Below, one piece after another: positions 7,949-17,061 of a stretch of 64,000 bases of DNA. Under the pieces are notes generated by a model. It had not been told where the DNA came from and searched no databases. It saw only the letters and a program-made list of their open reading frames with translations. Position numbers and translations under genes: made by a program. This DNA is from Haloterrigena sp. KLK7 (GTDB taxonomy: Archaea; Halobacteriota; Halobacteria; Halobacteriales; Natrialbaceae): the NCBI RefSeq assembly GCF_037914945.1, contig NZ_CP149787.1:806001-870000 (forward strand). Reading direction: 5' to 3'. Numbering within the stretch: the first letter of the stretch is position 1; the number at the start of each line of letters is the position of its first letter.

Positions 7949-9598
7949 CTACGTCCGGAGATACCGATGTCCCAGCGCGGTGCCGAGCGCGACCAACCCG
8001 ACGGCACCGAACAGCAGCGGCGTCGCGGTACCGACGGTTTCGGTCGTCGCCCCGGCGAAGTCGATTGGAGCGACGCCGTTCAGCGGGCCGGCGTACCAGA
8101 GCGCGAGATAACCGAGTTCGAACACCCGTCGCGTCCGGCTCCAGAGGCCGAACGCCTGGGCGACCGAGGGGACGAACAGCACCGCACCGACGATCACGAG
8201 CAGTCCCTCGAGACCCGCCTCGAGGACGGTCGGCCAGATGGCGACGCCCAGAAACGCCGCCGTCACGGCCGCGCCGGCGGCCCACTCCGCGAGGAGTTGT
8301 CGATACGGCTGTTTCGAGGAAACGATGAAGGGCGTCATCCGGTGGGCGACCGACCGGTAGCCCATCCCCGACCAGACGAACAGCGGCCAGATCGCCGCGG
8401 CCGAGACGATCGCCTCGGGCGGCGCGGCACTGGTGAGTCCGATGATAGCGATGACCGCTGCTCCGATATACCACCAGCGGGCGTGGCCGCGAGTCAGGAG
8501 CTTGAGTTCCTGAACGAACAGCCGTCCGAATCCGCCGGCCGAGCGGTCGGTAACCGGCGTCAACGAGACGTCCGCGGGATCGGTCGCGTCGGACCCGTCC
8601 GCGTCCTCGCGGGAGAGGACGGACGGAACGAACCGACCGAGCCGGTCGCCGAAAGTACGACCCGGCGATTCGTCGCGCGGTGCGTATCGGTCATACGGCA
8701 GGGTCGCCGCGAGCGCCAGTCCGGCGCCCGCCAGCGCGAGCCCGAGGCGATTCGCGTAGAACCACGCGGGCCAGGAGCCGCCGTTCCACTCGTACGTGAC
8801 GACTTCGCCGTCGATCGTGCCGGTCCCGTAGTTCGCGACCGGTGGACCGTCGTAGTCGGGAGCGACCGCGAGCAACGCGTCGAACGTCATCTCGCCGGCC
8901 GCGACGAGCCCGATCGAGTCGACGGCCCGAATCCAGACCGGAATCGATGACGTTGCACCATCGTCCCCCGCGAACGCTGCCGCTACCAGCGACAACAGCG
9001 CGACCGCGCCGAAGAAGTACGTCACGTTCCCGGCCGTGCCGCGCAGCCGGTCGGTCGACTGAAAGACGAGCGTCACGCCGGCGACGAAACAACCGATCGG
9101 AAACCCGACCAGAAAGACCGCACCGACGATCCAGACCGGGTCGGTCGAGCCGACGCCGTGAACGGCGTGATTGACGAGCGCAGCCGCGGCCAGCGTCGCG
9201 AGGACCGCCGCGACGACGCCGACGTGACTGAGCCACTTGCCCAAGAGATAGGTGCGGTCGCTCACGGGCGTGCTCGCGAGGAGTTCGTCGAACCCCGTCG
9301 ATCGATCGCGCTCGAGCGAACTCGCGAGAACGTAGTAGCCGAAAAACAGCAGGAACGTCGCCCCGGTGAGCCCGGTCGTCAGCCCGACGTACGGTGCGGT
9401 CGGCTCGCCTCGGTAGTCGACGGTGGCTCCGTCGACGGTATCCTGGTACAACAGCTCGAACGTCCCGACGTTCAGCTGGTGGCCGACGTACGCGACGATC
9501 GCCAGGACGAGCAGAAACCGCCGGGATCGGGTCCGCTGAAGGAAATCGGCTCGAGCGATACGGATCGCGGTCGGAACCGTCTCGAGGACCGGGGCCAT
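7949..9598 (-). CDS. ABC-2 type transporter permease
   Basis: 549 residues with an N-terminal ARADFLQRTRSRRFLLVLAI segment and two blocks of about six membrane helices, separated by a hydrophilic loop (residues 320-360) rich in Asp and Ser. The double-block layout, with QELKLLTRGHARWWYIGAAV opening the second half, suggests a full-size two-domain ABC-2 permease. Its start codon follows the stop of the ATPase gene without a gap, so the two form one exporter or bacitracin/drug-type efflux pump of unknown substrate. Confidence 0.85.
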   Translation of the reverse strand: MAPVLETVPTAIRIARADFLQRTRSRRFLLVLAIVAYVGHQLNVGTFELLYQDTVDGATVDYRGEPTAPYVGLTTGLTGATFLLFFGYYVLASSLERDRSTGFDELLASTPVSDRTYLLGKWLSHVGVVAAVLATLAAAALVNHAVHGVGSTDPVWIVGAVFLVGFPIGCFVAGVTLVFQSTDRLRGTAGNVTYFFGAVALLSLVAAAFAGDDGATSSIPVWIRAVDSIGLVAAGEMTFDALLAVAPDYDGPPVANYGTGTIDGEVVTYEWNGGSWPAWFYANRLGLALAGAGLALAATLPYDRYAPRDESPGRTFGDRLGRFVPSVLSREDADGSDATDPADVSLTPVTDRSAGGFGRLFVQELKLLTRGHARWWYIGAAVIAIIGLTSAAPPEAIVSAAAIWPLFVWSGMGYRSVAHRMTPFIVSSKQPYRQLLAEWAAGAAVTAAFLGVAIWPTVLEAGLEGLLVIVGAVLFVPSVAQAFGLWSRTRRVFELGYLALWYAGPLNGVAPIDFAGATTETVGTATPLLFGAVGLVALGTALGHRYLRT

Positions 9599-10480
9599 CT
9601 ACGTCACCTCTATCGCTCGCGGTCCAACGTGGTTGAGATAGGCGTCCTCGAGCGTCGGGGTCACCGGTTCGGCGTCGGGAGTCGGGCGCTCGTCAGCGAC
9701 GAGTCGCACACGGACGCCGTCGGCCTGCTGGACGGTACTCGAAACCCGGTACCGATCGCGCAGTCGTTCGAGGTCGTCGCGGGGAGCCAGCAGTTCGTAG
9801 ACCTTGCCGTCGGTGGCGTCGATGAGCGATTCGGGATCGGTGTGGGCCAACAGCTCGCCGTCGTCGAGCAGCGCGACTCGCTTGGCCGTCGCCTCGACGT
9901 CGGGAACGATGTGCGTCGAGAGGAGAACGACGCGGTCGCTGGCCACCGAGGACAGCAGGTTCCGAACCTGCACCCGCTTTTCGGGATCGAGTCCGACGGT
10001 CGGTTCGTCGACGACCAGCAGGTCGGGGTCGTTGAGCAGCGCCTGTGCGATGCCGACGCTCTGGCGCATCCCGCCGGAAAAGGTGCGGAGCTTCCGATCC
10101 CGCGCGTGCTCGACGCCCGTCAGCGCGAGCAGTTCGTCGATTCGAGCGTTGGCCGTCTCCCGATCCAGCCCGCGCAGCGCGGCCACGTACTCGAGAAACT
10201 CCGCGGCGGTCAGATCAGGATAGACGCCGAAGTCCTGCGGGAGATAGCCGAGCACCTCCCTGACGACGTCCGGCGACTCGGCGACGTCGGTTCCGTTCCA
10301 AGTGACGGTTCCCGTGGTCGGCTCCGCGACCGTCGTAATAATGCGCATCAGCGTCGACTTGCCGGCCCCATTCGGTCCGAGCAGTCCGTGGATGCCCGTA
10401 TCTAACTCGAGATCCACGTCCCGGACGCCCCACAAGCCGTCTCCGTAGCGCTTTCCGACGGAGTCGAGATGGAGACTCAT
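9599..10480 (-). CDS. ABC transporter ATP-binding protein
   Basis: About 293 residues from the ATG at 10480, preferred over the upstream start because MSLHLDSVGKRYGDG begins the ABC domain. Walker A is GPNGAGKST, the Q-loop region LGYLPQDFGVYPDLTA, the signature FSGGMRQ (atypical LSGGQ), Walker B LLVVDEPTVGLDP, and the H-loop LLSTHIV. A C-terminal extension (about residues 220-293) is typical of ABC-2 exporters. Energises the permease encoded directly downstream. Confidence 0.92.
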   Translation of the reverse strand: MSLHLDSVGKRYGDGLWGVRDVDLELDTGIHGLLGPNGAGKSTLMRIITTVAEPTTGTVTWNGTDVAESPDVVREVLGYLPQDFGVYPDLTAAEFLEYVAALRGLDRETANARIDELLALTGVEHARDRKLRTFSGGMRQSVGIAQALLNDPDLLVVDEPTVGLDPEKRVQVRNLLSSVASDRVVLLSTHIVPDVEATAKRVALLDDGELLAHTDPESLIDATDGKVYELLAPRDDLERLRDRYRVSSTVQQADGVRVRLVADERPTPDAEPVTPTLEDAYLNHVGPRAIEVT

Positions 10481-10622
10481 TGACAGAAATATTGTATCCG
10501 AATGACAAAACGGTGGCGCTATTTTGACACTCCGGTCGCTGGCCGAGATCGACGAGGACGACGCGGTCCACGGGCTCGGAGTCAACACGCGAGTTTATCC
10601 GATCGGCCGCCGTATTGCGAGT

Positions 10623-10883
10623 ATGGCAACGCGCGTCGAACGCTCCTTTCGCGGCATCTCGGAACGGCTGGCGATCCGCTACCTGACGAACCTCGGCGGC
10701 GAGCAGGTCGACGACGATACCGTCGCGGGCGAGGACTGGACGGCCACCCTCTCGTCGGAGCAGGTCGGCATCGGCCCGTCGCTGAAGCTGACCGAAGTGA
10801 CGGTCGTCTTCGAGGGCGACGAGGACCGCCTCGAGCCGCTCGTCGACGACTTCGCGCAGAAGGCGATGCGCGCGGGTGGCTGA
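10623..10883 (+). CDS. Small conserved-type protein, possibly MoaD-related C-terminal domain
   Basis: 86 residues from ATG 10623. The sequence (FRGISERLAIRYLTNLGGEQVDD, then EVTVVFEGDEDRLEPLVDDF, ending QKAMRAGG) resembles from memory the small domain annotated as MoaD-related C-terminal (DUF1952); this was not verified. The C-terminal AGG is reminiscent of ubiquitin-like proteins but the rest is not a clear beta-grasp. It overlaps the next gene by one base (TGATG), so the two are translationally coupled. Confidence 0.65.
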   Translation: MATRVERSFRGISERLAIRYLTNLGGEQVDDDTVAGEDWTATLSSEQVGIGPSLKLTEVTVVFEGDEDRLEPLVDDFAQKAMRAGG

Positions 10884-11326
10884 TGGCGGGGGAGCCGATC
10901 GAGGGCCAGATCCTCGTGCTCACGGCGGCGAAGGCCAGCGTCGCGCCGACGCGACTGCCGGAGCTCGTCGACCGGGCACAGGGCCGCCTGGCGGCCGAGC
11001 GCGAGCGCTACCGGCGGGAGTACGAGCGGGTCCACGCGGACGACCGGCGCGAGGCGTTTCTGGTCGAGTGGGGCCACTGGGAACGGGTGGGCGACGAGCT
11101 CGGCCTGACCGATCGCGAGCGATCGGCCGTCCGTCGCGCACACGAGGAGCAACTGCTGCGGATCGGGCGCCGAACCGACCGCGAGGACGCGTTCGAGACG
11201 GCCCTCGAGATCCGGGAGCCGGTCTGTATCGGAACGAACGATGCGAACGGCGCGAACGAGGACGAACCGGCGGACGCGGACGGGAGCGAACCGAGCGGTG
11301 GGGCCGCCGACGAAACGAGTCAGTGA
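10883..11326 (+). CDS. Unknown protein coupled to the MoaD-related gene
   Basis: 147 residues, starting at the ATG that overlaps the preceding stop. The N-terminal half is a charged helix pair (LVDRAQGRLAAERERYRREYE, EAFLVEWGHWERVGDELGL), followed by a helical RRTDREDAFETALEIREPVCIGTN segment and a low-complexity Asp/Glu/Gly tail. No family recognised. Translational coupling suggests joint function with the 86-residue partner, possibly in cofactor or sulfur transfer, but that is inference only. Confidence 0.65.
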   Translation: MAGEPIEGQILVLTAAKASVAPTRLPELVDRAQGRLAAERERYRREYERVHADDRREAFLVEWGHWERVGDELGLTDRERSAVRRAHEEQLLRIGRRTDREDAFETALEIREPVCIGTNDANGANEDEPADADGSEPSGGAADETSQ

Positions 11327-11350
11327 ACCGCGGTCGACGGCGATGGCAAC

Positions 11351-11358
11351 TATAAAGA
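11351..11358 (+). promoter_or_regulatory. TATA box of the flavin-binding protein gene
   Basis: TATAAAGA lies 33 bases before the ATG at 11391, consistent with a short or absent leader. Its position argues against the in-frame start upstream of 11391. Confidence 0.5.
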
Positions 11359-11390
11359 GCGTGTTCGCCCTTGCTCAATGCACTGAGACG

Positions 11391-11843
11391 ATGGCTATCG
11401 ATCAGGAGACCGACATGGCCGACGCGGAGATCGACGACTTCCTCGGTCAGCACGAGACGGGGGTGTTATCGCTCGCGCGCACGGACGACCCCTACGCGAT
11501 TCCGATCTCGTACGGGTACGACGACGCCGAGCGAGTGTTCTATATGCGGCTGGTATCGACGCCGGAGAGCGAGAAGCGGGAGTTCCTCGAGTCCTCGCCG
11601 GCGGCGCGGCTCGTCGTCTACGACGAGCAGGATTCGACCTATCGGAGCGTCATCGCGACGGGGAATTTAGAGGACATTCCGCCCGCGGAGTTGACGCCGG
11701 ACCAGATCGCCCAGTACGGGGAGGCGAAGCGACCGCTGTTCGAGATCTGGGCGCAGGGCAAGGAAGATCTGGATATCGAACTCTACCGGCTCGATCCGGA
11801 CTCGCTCGACGGACGGCGAACCGAAGTCGATCGCGAGGGGTGA
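11391..11843 (+). CDS. Pyridoxamine 5'-phosphate oxidase-family flavin-binding protein
   Basis: 150 residues. The split-barrel pattern of the PNPOx-like family is clear: DDFLGQHETGVLSLARTDDPYAIPISYGYDD, then a SEKREFLESSPAARLVVYD strand pair and YRSVIATGNLE. Members bind FMN or F420 and often act as reductases or heme-degrading enzymes; the exact activity is unknown. It has its own TATA box at 11351. Confidence 0.85.
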   Translation: MAIDQETDMADAEIDDFLGQHETGVLSLARTDDPYAIPISYGYDDAERVFYMRLVSTPESEKREFLESSPAARLVVYDEQDSTYRSVIATGNLEDIPPAELTPDQIAQYGEAKRPLFEIWAQGKEDLDIELYRLDPDSLDGRRTEVDREG

Positions 11844-11882
11844 CGTCGGTCGGGCGGTGCCATCGGCGTGTGAGATCGAGCG

Positions 11883-12032
11883 TCAGTTCGTCTGTTGCTC
11901 GGCGGCGAAGTCCGCGGTCGTGACGTCGGCACCGCAGACCGGACACCCGTGTTCGAGCGTGGCCTCGCGCATCTCCTCGTTGACCTCGATCGCTTGGCCG
12001 CATTCGGGACAGTTGAATTCGTATCTGCTCAT
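11883..12032 (-). CDS. 49-residue zinc-ribbon microprotein
   Basis: Reading the minus strand from the CAT at 12030-12032 gives MSRYEFNCPECGQAIEVN followed by a helix and a second knuckle HGCPVCGADV, ending AEQQTN. Two CPxCG pairs make a single zinc site, a common haloarchaeal microprotein type. A TATA-like TATATATAGG on the other strand at 12091-12100 could drive it. Function unknown; such proteins are often regulators or protein-interaction modules. Confidence 0.8.
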   Translation of the reverse strand: MSRYEFNCPECGQAIEVNEEMREATLEHGCPVCGADVTTADFAAEQQTN

Positions 12033-12170
12033 GAGGGTGGCGTAATCCGTGTGTCTCGTGGGTCGTCTACGTTCATAGCTGTGCGTCCACTATATATAGG
12101 GTTGCGGTTCGACGCCGAACCGCAGTAGGTCCCGAAGCGTTTTTGAATCACGAGCGAACGGTCGGCGCGA

Positions 12171-12839
12171 TCAGTCGTCGTACTCGAGGATCGCATCGAG
12201 CAGTTTCGTCTGCGCGGCCGCGAGGTGCTCGGTGAACGTCGTGCTGGTGATCCCGAGTTCCTCGGCGACCTCGCCGGCGTTGGCTCGCTTCGGGTGCTCG
12301 AAGTAGCCCATCCGGTGGGCCGTCTCGAGGACCTCGAGCTGCCGGGCGGTCAGCGTGCTCCGGTCGACGAAGACGAGGTTGCGCTCGTCGTGGTCCTGCT
12401 GGGACTGCAGCAGCCGCTGGACGTCGAGGTTCGCGTACCGCTCCTTGAGATCGCCGATGATCGCCTGTAGGCCGTGCATGTCCGACGCGTGGAAGGTCAG
12501 GTACAGCGACGCCCCCTTCGTGCGGACGTCGACCAGCGGCGAGTCGTGGCGTTCGATACACTCGCAGGGACAGCCCCGGCCCAGTTCGCGACTGAACCGA
12601 TACACCTCGCTCGAGCCGTAGGAGAAGACCGGCGCGATGTCGACGTCGGCGTCCACGTCGAACGCGTCGGGATACTCTTCGGCCTCGAGCATGAACTCCT
12701 CGGTCACGCGCTCGGGCGCGTCCGGGTTCGTGCTCCTCGAGACGGAGAGGACGCGACCGCTCGCCGCCGCCGAGGCCGCCGTGACGACGCAGTCGGCCGG
12801 ATCGTCGATCTTGATCTCCGCTCGAATCCCCGAGGGCAT
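12171..12839 (-). CDS. Bacterioopsin-activator-type HTH-10 transcriptional regulator
   Basis: 222 residues. The last 55 residues form the HTH-10 domain (LTARQLEVLETAHRMGYFEHP, then AGEVAEELGITSTTFTEHL). The N-terminal 150 residues are a sensor-like domain with a GRGCPCECIE cysteine cluster, which could bind metal or sense redox. It is divergent from the small HTH gene at 13067 and lies close to the first aldehyde oxidoreductase, so it may regulate local oxidative genes, similar to DmsR-type activators. Confidence 0.85.
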   Translation of the reverse strand: MPSGIRAEIKIDDPADCVVTAASAAASGRVLSVSRSTNPDAPERVTEEFMLEAEEYPDAFDVDADVDIAPVFSYGSSEVYRFSRELGRGCPCECIERHDSPLVDVRTKGASLYLTFHASDMHGLQAIIGDLKERYANLDVQRLLQSQQDHDERNLVFVDRSTLTARQLEVLETAHRMGYFEHPKRANAGEVAEELGITSTTFTEHLAAAQTKLLDAILEYDD

Positions 12840-12997
12840 AGCTACTGGTGGGGGAGCCGGCCTCGTAAAGCCTGTGTCTGGCCGGGAGACCGCGTCCGCG
12901 CGGCTCCGCCCGTCTCCCGCCGGTGAGCGAGCGACCCGTCATTCGTCCCCGCTGGGAACGCGTGTCAGGCTGCCTCACGCGCCGATTTTCGCATCCG

Positions 12998-13005
12998 TAT
13001 ATAAA
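12998..13005. promoter_or_regulatory. TATA element between divergent regulators
   Basis: TATATAAA lies in the 228-base region between the HTH-10 gene (minus) and the winged-helix gene (plus). It is about 62 bases before the plus-strand ATG, leaving room for a leader with the GGAG at 13052-13055 as a possible ribosome site. Confidence 0.4.
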
Positions 13006-13066
13006 GGACCCAGATTTAGTGGGACTCATTTGGAGGGGGTCGGGCCAGTAGGTAGGAGTGAAGACG

Positions 13067-13450
13067 ATGTCCGCTACGAACTCACCCAAGCGAGGATGGC
13101 CCGCAACCGACGACGCGATCGACGCCGGCGCAGTGCTCGGCGCGTTAGACGACGACGCCTGCCGCGCCATCCTCGAGGCGACGAGCGAGGAGTCGCTGAC
13201 CGCGACGGAACTGTCCGAGCAGTGCGACATCCCGATGTCGACGGCCTACCGGAAGGTCGAGAAGCTGACGGAGGCCGAACTGGTCGAGGAGCGCGTCCGG
13301 ATCAACACCTCCGGCAAGCACGCGACCGAGTACCGCAAGTCCTTCGACGACGTCCACGTCTCGATCGACGACGGCGAGGTCGCCATCGAGATGACGAAAC
13401 CCGACGCCGAAACCGACGCCAGCGCGAACTACGCCGTCGCCGACGACTGA
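13067..13450 (+). CDS. Winged-helix transcriptional regulator (ArsR-like)
   Basis: 127 residues from ATG 13067 (GTG at 13058 is possible). The core is a winged helix: ALDDDACRAILEATSEE, the helix-turn-helix SLTATELSEQCDIPMSTAYRKVEKL, and a wing with ELVEERVRINTSGKHATEYRK. A short acidic beta segment and tail follow. The pattern is common among haloarchaeal ArsR/DUF-type regulators. It lies between the HTH-10 gene and the first AOR. Confidence 0.85.
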   Translation: MSATNSPKRGWPATDDAIDAGAVLGALDDDACRAILEATSEESLTATELSEQCDIPMSTAYRKVEKLTEAELVEERVRINTSGKHATEYRKSFDDVHVSIDDGEVAIEMTKPDAETDASANYAVADD

Positions 13451-13885
13451 ACGTCCCCGACGTGACCGGACGAGCCGCTGGGAACACCACTGCTCGGATC
13501 ACGTCGTAGCGGACGTCCCGACGGCCCGCGGATCGATCTTTTGAACCGACCGGACCCGACCTGAGCCGCGCGAGTCGTTTCGCTCGTTCCGACCAGACCA
13601 AGAGCGAGGGCTCACTCGGCCGTCCGCTCGAGGTCGTCCTCGAGGGGAGCGGCCGCTCCGGCACGATCGAGCGGACGGCGTTCGGCGCGCTCGAGGAGCC
13701 GACCGGCGACGCGGACGAGCGGTTTTCGGGTTCCCCTTCAGCTCGCGGACCCTGACGACGGACCGTTCCGTCCCCATACGAGTGGTTCAGCAGTCACGTC
13801 CTTGGCACCGGGGCGTTCGCTCGGTCAGTCGAGTATCTACTGATCGGCTACCAGTTCGTCGCGAAAGAGGGAGGACGGACGCTCG
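13451..13885. other. Intergenic stretch before AOR1
   Basis: No supported gene. A plus-strand frame open from about 13512 to 13755 has genome-like codon use (GRPLEVVLEGSGRSG) but no start codon, so it may be a gene remnant or chance. Confidence 0.35.
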
Positions 13886-15811
13886 TCAGTCGTCGGCCGC
13901 CGCCGGCGAGTCGCCCGCGGAGACGCCCGTGCCGGGGCCGATGTCGATACCGAGATCGTCGAGTTTCTCGTCGGGAACGACGCCGTCGACCCAGCCGCGG
14001 TGGTCGTAGTACTCCCCCTTCATCTCCTCGAGTTCGCAGTACTCGCCTTCGGAAGCGCCCTGGCCGTGGATCCCGTCCTCGAGGAAGCGCTCGGGCAGCG
14101 AGTCGTCACTGCCGTCGAAGCCGACGAGGTTGTTGTAGTAGCGCTCCAAGTTGTAGATGCGCTCGCCGGCCTCGAGGAGTTCGTCCTCGTCGACGTCGCG
14201 GCCGGTCATCCCGTTGTACTGGGCGACGTACTCCTCGATCCCCTCGGCGAAGGCGTTGAACTTGCAGATGTCGAAGCTGTCCGAGATGGCGTGGAGGTCC
14301 TGGAACTGGGCGGTGAGCTCGCCTTTGCCCTCCCACTCGTAGGGGTCGACCTTCTCCGGGATCCCCAGGATCTCCGCCGCGGGCGTGTAGCCCCGCAGGT
14401 GACAGGCCCCGCGGTTGCTGGTCGCGTAGCCGATCCCCATCCCCTTCAGACAGCGGGGGTCGTAGGCGGCGATGGTTTCGCCTTTGACGTCCAGTCGGCA
14501 GTCGTGGGCGTCGAACCGCTCGGCCGCGCCCTCGGCGCCCTCCGCGAGCGCGTCGGGGAGTTCGCCGTCGCGGCGGGCGATCCGCTCGATCATCTCGACC
14601 ATCTGCTCGGTGTCGCCCCAGTCGATCGTCTCGTCGACGTACCCCTTCTCGCTCATCTCCATGGCCATCGCGAGCATGTTGCCCGTGTCGATGGTGTCCA
14701 TCCCGAAGTCGTTACAGCGGTCGATCATGAGGGCGATCTGGTCTCGGTCGTCGTTGGCCGAGTTCGTCCCGAGCGCCCAGGCGGACTCGTACTCGTAGGA
14801 CTCCATCCGGACGTTCAGCTCCTCGCCCTTGTGCATCACGTCGACTTCGACCTCCTTCTTGCAGGCGACCGGACAGGAGTGACAGGTCGGCTCGTCGACG
14901 AGGATGTTCTCACGGACGTTCTCGCCGCTGATCCGGTCGGCGTCAAGGTCGTGCGGTCGGTCGGGTTCGCTCTCGTTGTAGGCGTTCCCCGAGGTGTAGA
15001 CCCCGTTCTTCGTCGGATGGCCGTCCATCTCCTCCGTGACGTTCATCAGGACGTTCGTCCCGTACATCGAGAGGCCGCCCTCGTTCGGTGCGGTGACCTC
15101 CGACTCCTGGATGGCCTGCATCGCCTGCTGGTGGCCCTCCATGAACGTCTCCTTGTCCGCCGGTTTGGGCATCTTCGTCCCCGATTTCACGACGACCGCC
15201 TTGAGATTCTTCGACCCGGCGACACAGCCCGTGCCGCCCCGGCCGGAGGCCCGATCGTCCTCGTTCATGATGTTCCCGAAGCGAACGAGGTTCTCGCCCG
15301 CGGGACCGATCCCCATGATCGAGAGGTTCTTGCCGAAGGCCCCCTCGACTTCGTCCTCGATTATATCGCGGGTCTCGTGGACGCCCTTCCCCCAGAGGTG
15401 GGAGGCGTCCCGGAGTTCGACCTCGCCGTCCTCGACGACGGCGTAGACCGGTTCGTCGGCCTGTCCCTCGAACAGCAGGCCGTCGAAACCCGCCCACTTC
15501 AGCCGAGCACCGGACCAGCCGCCGTGGTGGCTGTCCGTGACGGTCCCCGTCAGGGGCGATTTCGTGCAGACGGCGATCCGGCCGCTCATCGTCACCTGCG
15601 TTCCCGACAGCGGTCCGTTCATGAAGGCAAGGAGGTTGTCCGGCCCGAGCGGATCGACGTCGGGGCCCTGTTCGAAGACGTACTTCACCCCGAGACCGCG
15701 CGCTCCGATATACTTCTCCGCGTCCTCGTCGTCGATCGACTCGTAGTTCACCTCCTCGTCGCTCAGATCGATACGTGCGACGTTGTCTTGGAATCCACCG
15801 AGTTCAGTCAT
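13886..15811 (-). CDS. aor: Aldehyde:ferredoxin oxidoreductase (tungsten enzyme), copy 1
   Basis: 641 residues, full length for the family. The N-terminal domain carries ARGLGVKYVFE and SGRIAVCTKSPLTGTVTDSHHGGWSG (pterin binding). The ferredoxin-type cluster ligands are C310, C313 and C317 in CHSCPVAC, with a fourth in DSFDICKFNAF near residue 527. The pterin-contact segment DTIDTGN and GIGYATSNRGACHLRGY are present. The enzyme oxidises aldehydes to acids with ferredoxin reduction in the cytoplasm. A near-identical copy lies at 37122, so a recent duplication is likely. A GTTAC/GTAAC inverted repeat precedes the gene. Confidence 0.93.
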   Translation of the reverse strand: MTELGGFQDNVARIDLSDEEVNYESIDDEDAEKYIGARGLGVKYVFEQGPDVDPLGPDNLLAFMNGPLSGTQVTMSGRIAVCTKSPLTGTVTDSHHGGWSGARLKWAGFDGLLFEGQADEPVYAVVEDGEVELRDASHLWGKGVHETRDIIEDEVEGAFGKNLSIMGIGPAGENLVRFGNIMNEDDRASGRGGTGCVAGSKNLKAVVVKSGTKMPKPADKETFMEGHQQAMQAIQESEVTAPNEGGLSMYGTNVLMNVTEEMDGHPTKNGVYTSGNAYNESEPDRPHDLDADRISGENVRENILVDEPTCHSCPVACKKEVEVDVMHKGEELNVRMESYEYESAWALGTNSANDDRDQIALMIDRCNDFGMDTIDTGNMLAMAMEMSEKGYVDETIDWGDTEQMVEMIERIARRDGELPDALAEGAEGAAERFDAHDCRLDVKGETIAAYDPRCLKGMGIGYATSNRGACHLRGYTPAAEILGIPEKVDPYEWEGKGELTAQFQDLHAISDSFDICKFNAFAEGIEEYVAQYNGMTGRDVDEDELLEAGERIYNLERYYNNLVGFDGSDDSLPERFLEDGIHGQGASEGEYCELEEMKGEYYDHRGWVDGVVPDEKLDDLGIDIGPGTGVSAGDSPAAADD

Positions 15812-15853
15812 CGTCGTTCACAATCGTTCTCTTCCCGCCGAAGTGTGTTAGGT

Positions 15854-15872
15854 GTTACCACACATTCGTAAC
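15854..15872. promoter_or_regulatory. Inverted repeat upstream of AOR1
   Basis: GTTAC and GTAAC arms are separated by 9 bases, 43-61 bases upstream of the AOR1 start. The second AOR has a related GTAACC/GGTTAC repeat at a similar distance. Possible operator, though 5-base arms are short. Confidence 0.35.
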
Positions 15873-16027
15873 GAACGACCGGTATTCGTGGCACTATCAA
15901 TAACGATCGAGTCCGAAATCATACCCGAAAGCTGTCGAATCTAGCGAGGGTCGGCGGCTCAAGTCGACGCCGCGGAAGGGAGACGAGCGGCGGCCTTTTT
16001 TCGCCGTTCGGCGCGTAGTCGTCGACG

Positions 16028-16891
16028 GTGTCCCCGGTGATCGACGTTCCGGCCATCGTCGCGCGACTCGAGCGGCCCGAGTACACCGGAGAGAATCGGT
16101 GTCTCCCCTGTACGGTCGCGAACGTCGCGATCGCAGCCCTCCTCGCGGTCGGGCTCGGCGTCGCGACCTCCACGCTCGCCGGCGCGCTCGCGTTCGCGTG
16201 CGCTCTGCTCCTCGTCTACCTCCGGGGGTATCTGATTCCGGGAACGCCGACGCTCACGCGACGGTATCTGCCCGACCGCGTCCTCTCGTGGTTCGGCAAA
16301 GCCGACGCCCCGGAGCCCGAACGACGGCCGACGATCGAGACGGCAGACCTCGAGGCCGCCGTCGAGACCCTCTCAACGGCCGACGTAGTGCGCTCGACGG
16401 CGAACGGTGACGGGCTCCGCCTGACCGACGACTTCCGAGAGCGATGGACCGACCGCCTCCCGGCCGGCGGTGCGGTGGAATCGCCCGCCGACGCCGTTGC
16501 GTCCCTCGTCGACGCCGACGAGATCGACTCGTGCGGCGAGGCCACCGTCGAACTCGACGGGACGAAGCGGCTCCGATGGGAGTCGGACGCGGCGCTCGCG
16601 GCCGACGTCGCCGCGGACCGAGAGCTCCGGACCCGACTGGACGGCTGGGAGACGCTCGAACCGGCGGATCGCCGCGACGTGCTCGCGGGGCTGCGACTGC
16701 TCCGGGAGCGCTGTCCCGCCTGCGACGGCCGCCTCGAGACGCGCTGCGAGCGCGTCGAACACTGCTGCCGACGGCCGCGGGTGGCCCTCGAGACCGACTG
16801 CGAGAGCTGCGGGCGATCGATCGCGGCGCTCGCCGTCGGCGAGTCCAGTCCGCTCCTCGAGTGGGTGCCAGCGGGGGACGGCGGGGCGTGA
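16028..16891 (+). CDS. Membrane-anchored protein with C-terminal zinc-ribbon region
   Basis: 287 residues from a GTG. After ENRCLPCTVAN (a CxxC) come two membrane segments at about residues 33-70. The middle is a soluble acidic region (ETADLEAAVETLSTADVVRS). The C-terminus has cysteine pairs RCPACDGRL, a cysteine-rich ERVEHCCRRPR and DCESCGRS, a likely zinc ribbon. The family is unrecognised but the layout recurs in haloarchaea. No operon partner. Confidence 0.75.
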   Translation: MSPVIDVPAIVARLERPEYTGENRCLPCTVANVAIAALLAVGLGVATSTLAGALAFACALLLVYLRGYLIPGTPTLTRRYLPDRVLSWFGKADAPEPERRPTIETADLEAAVETLSTADVVRSTANGDGLRLTDDFRERWTDRLPAGGAVESPADAVASLVDADEIDSCGEATVELDGTKRLRWESDAALAADVAADRELRTRLDGWETLEPADRRDVLAGLRLLRERCPACDGRLETRCERVEHCCRRPRVALETDCESCGRSIAALAVGESSPLLEWVPAGDGGA

Positions 16892-17061
16892 CCGCCGGCG
16901 ACGATTCCGACCACCGGATCGTCGCTCCCCTCCTCGCCCTCGATACTGGCCGTCGACGGACCGTCCAGTACGTATCCGATCTGGGTGTTCTCGCGATCGC
17001 TTCCAGAAGCGTCGCTCCCGGTTCGATCCGCCAGTAGAGCACCCTCGTCCGTCGAGCGGGA

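Noticed and set aside
13512-13755. Possible plus-strand gene before AOR1
   Set aside because: Haloarchaeal-like codon use but no start codon and no recognisable protein; noted only in the intergenic entry.
14000-15871. Open frame of over 600 codons on the plus strand opposite AOR1, and a similar one opposite AOR2 (37236-39104)
   Set aside because: Both are antisense shadows of GC-rich genes; the AOR reading frames are certain and the antisense proteins have no family likeness.
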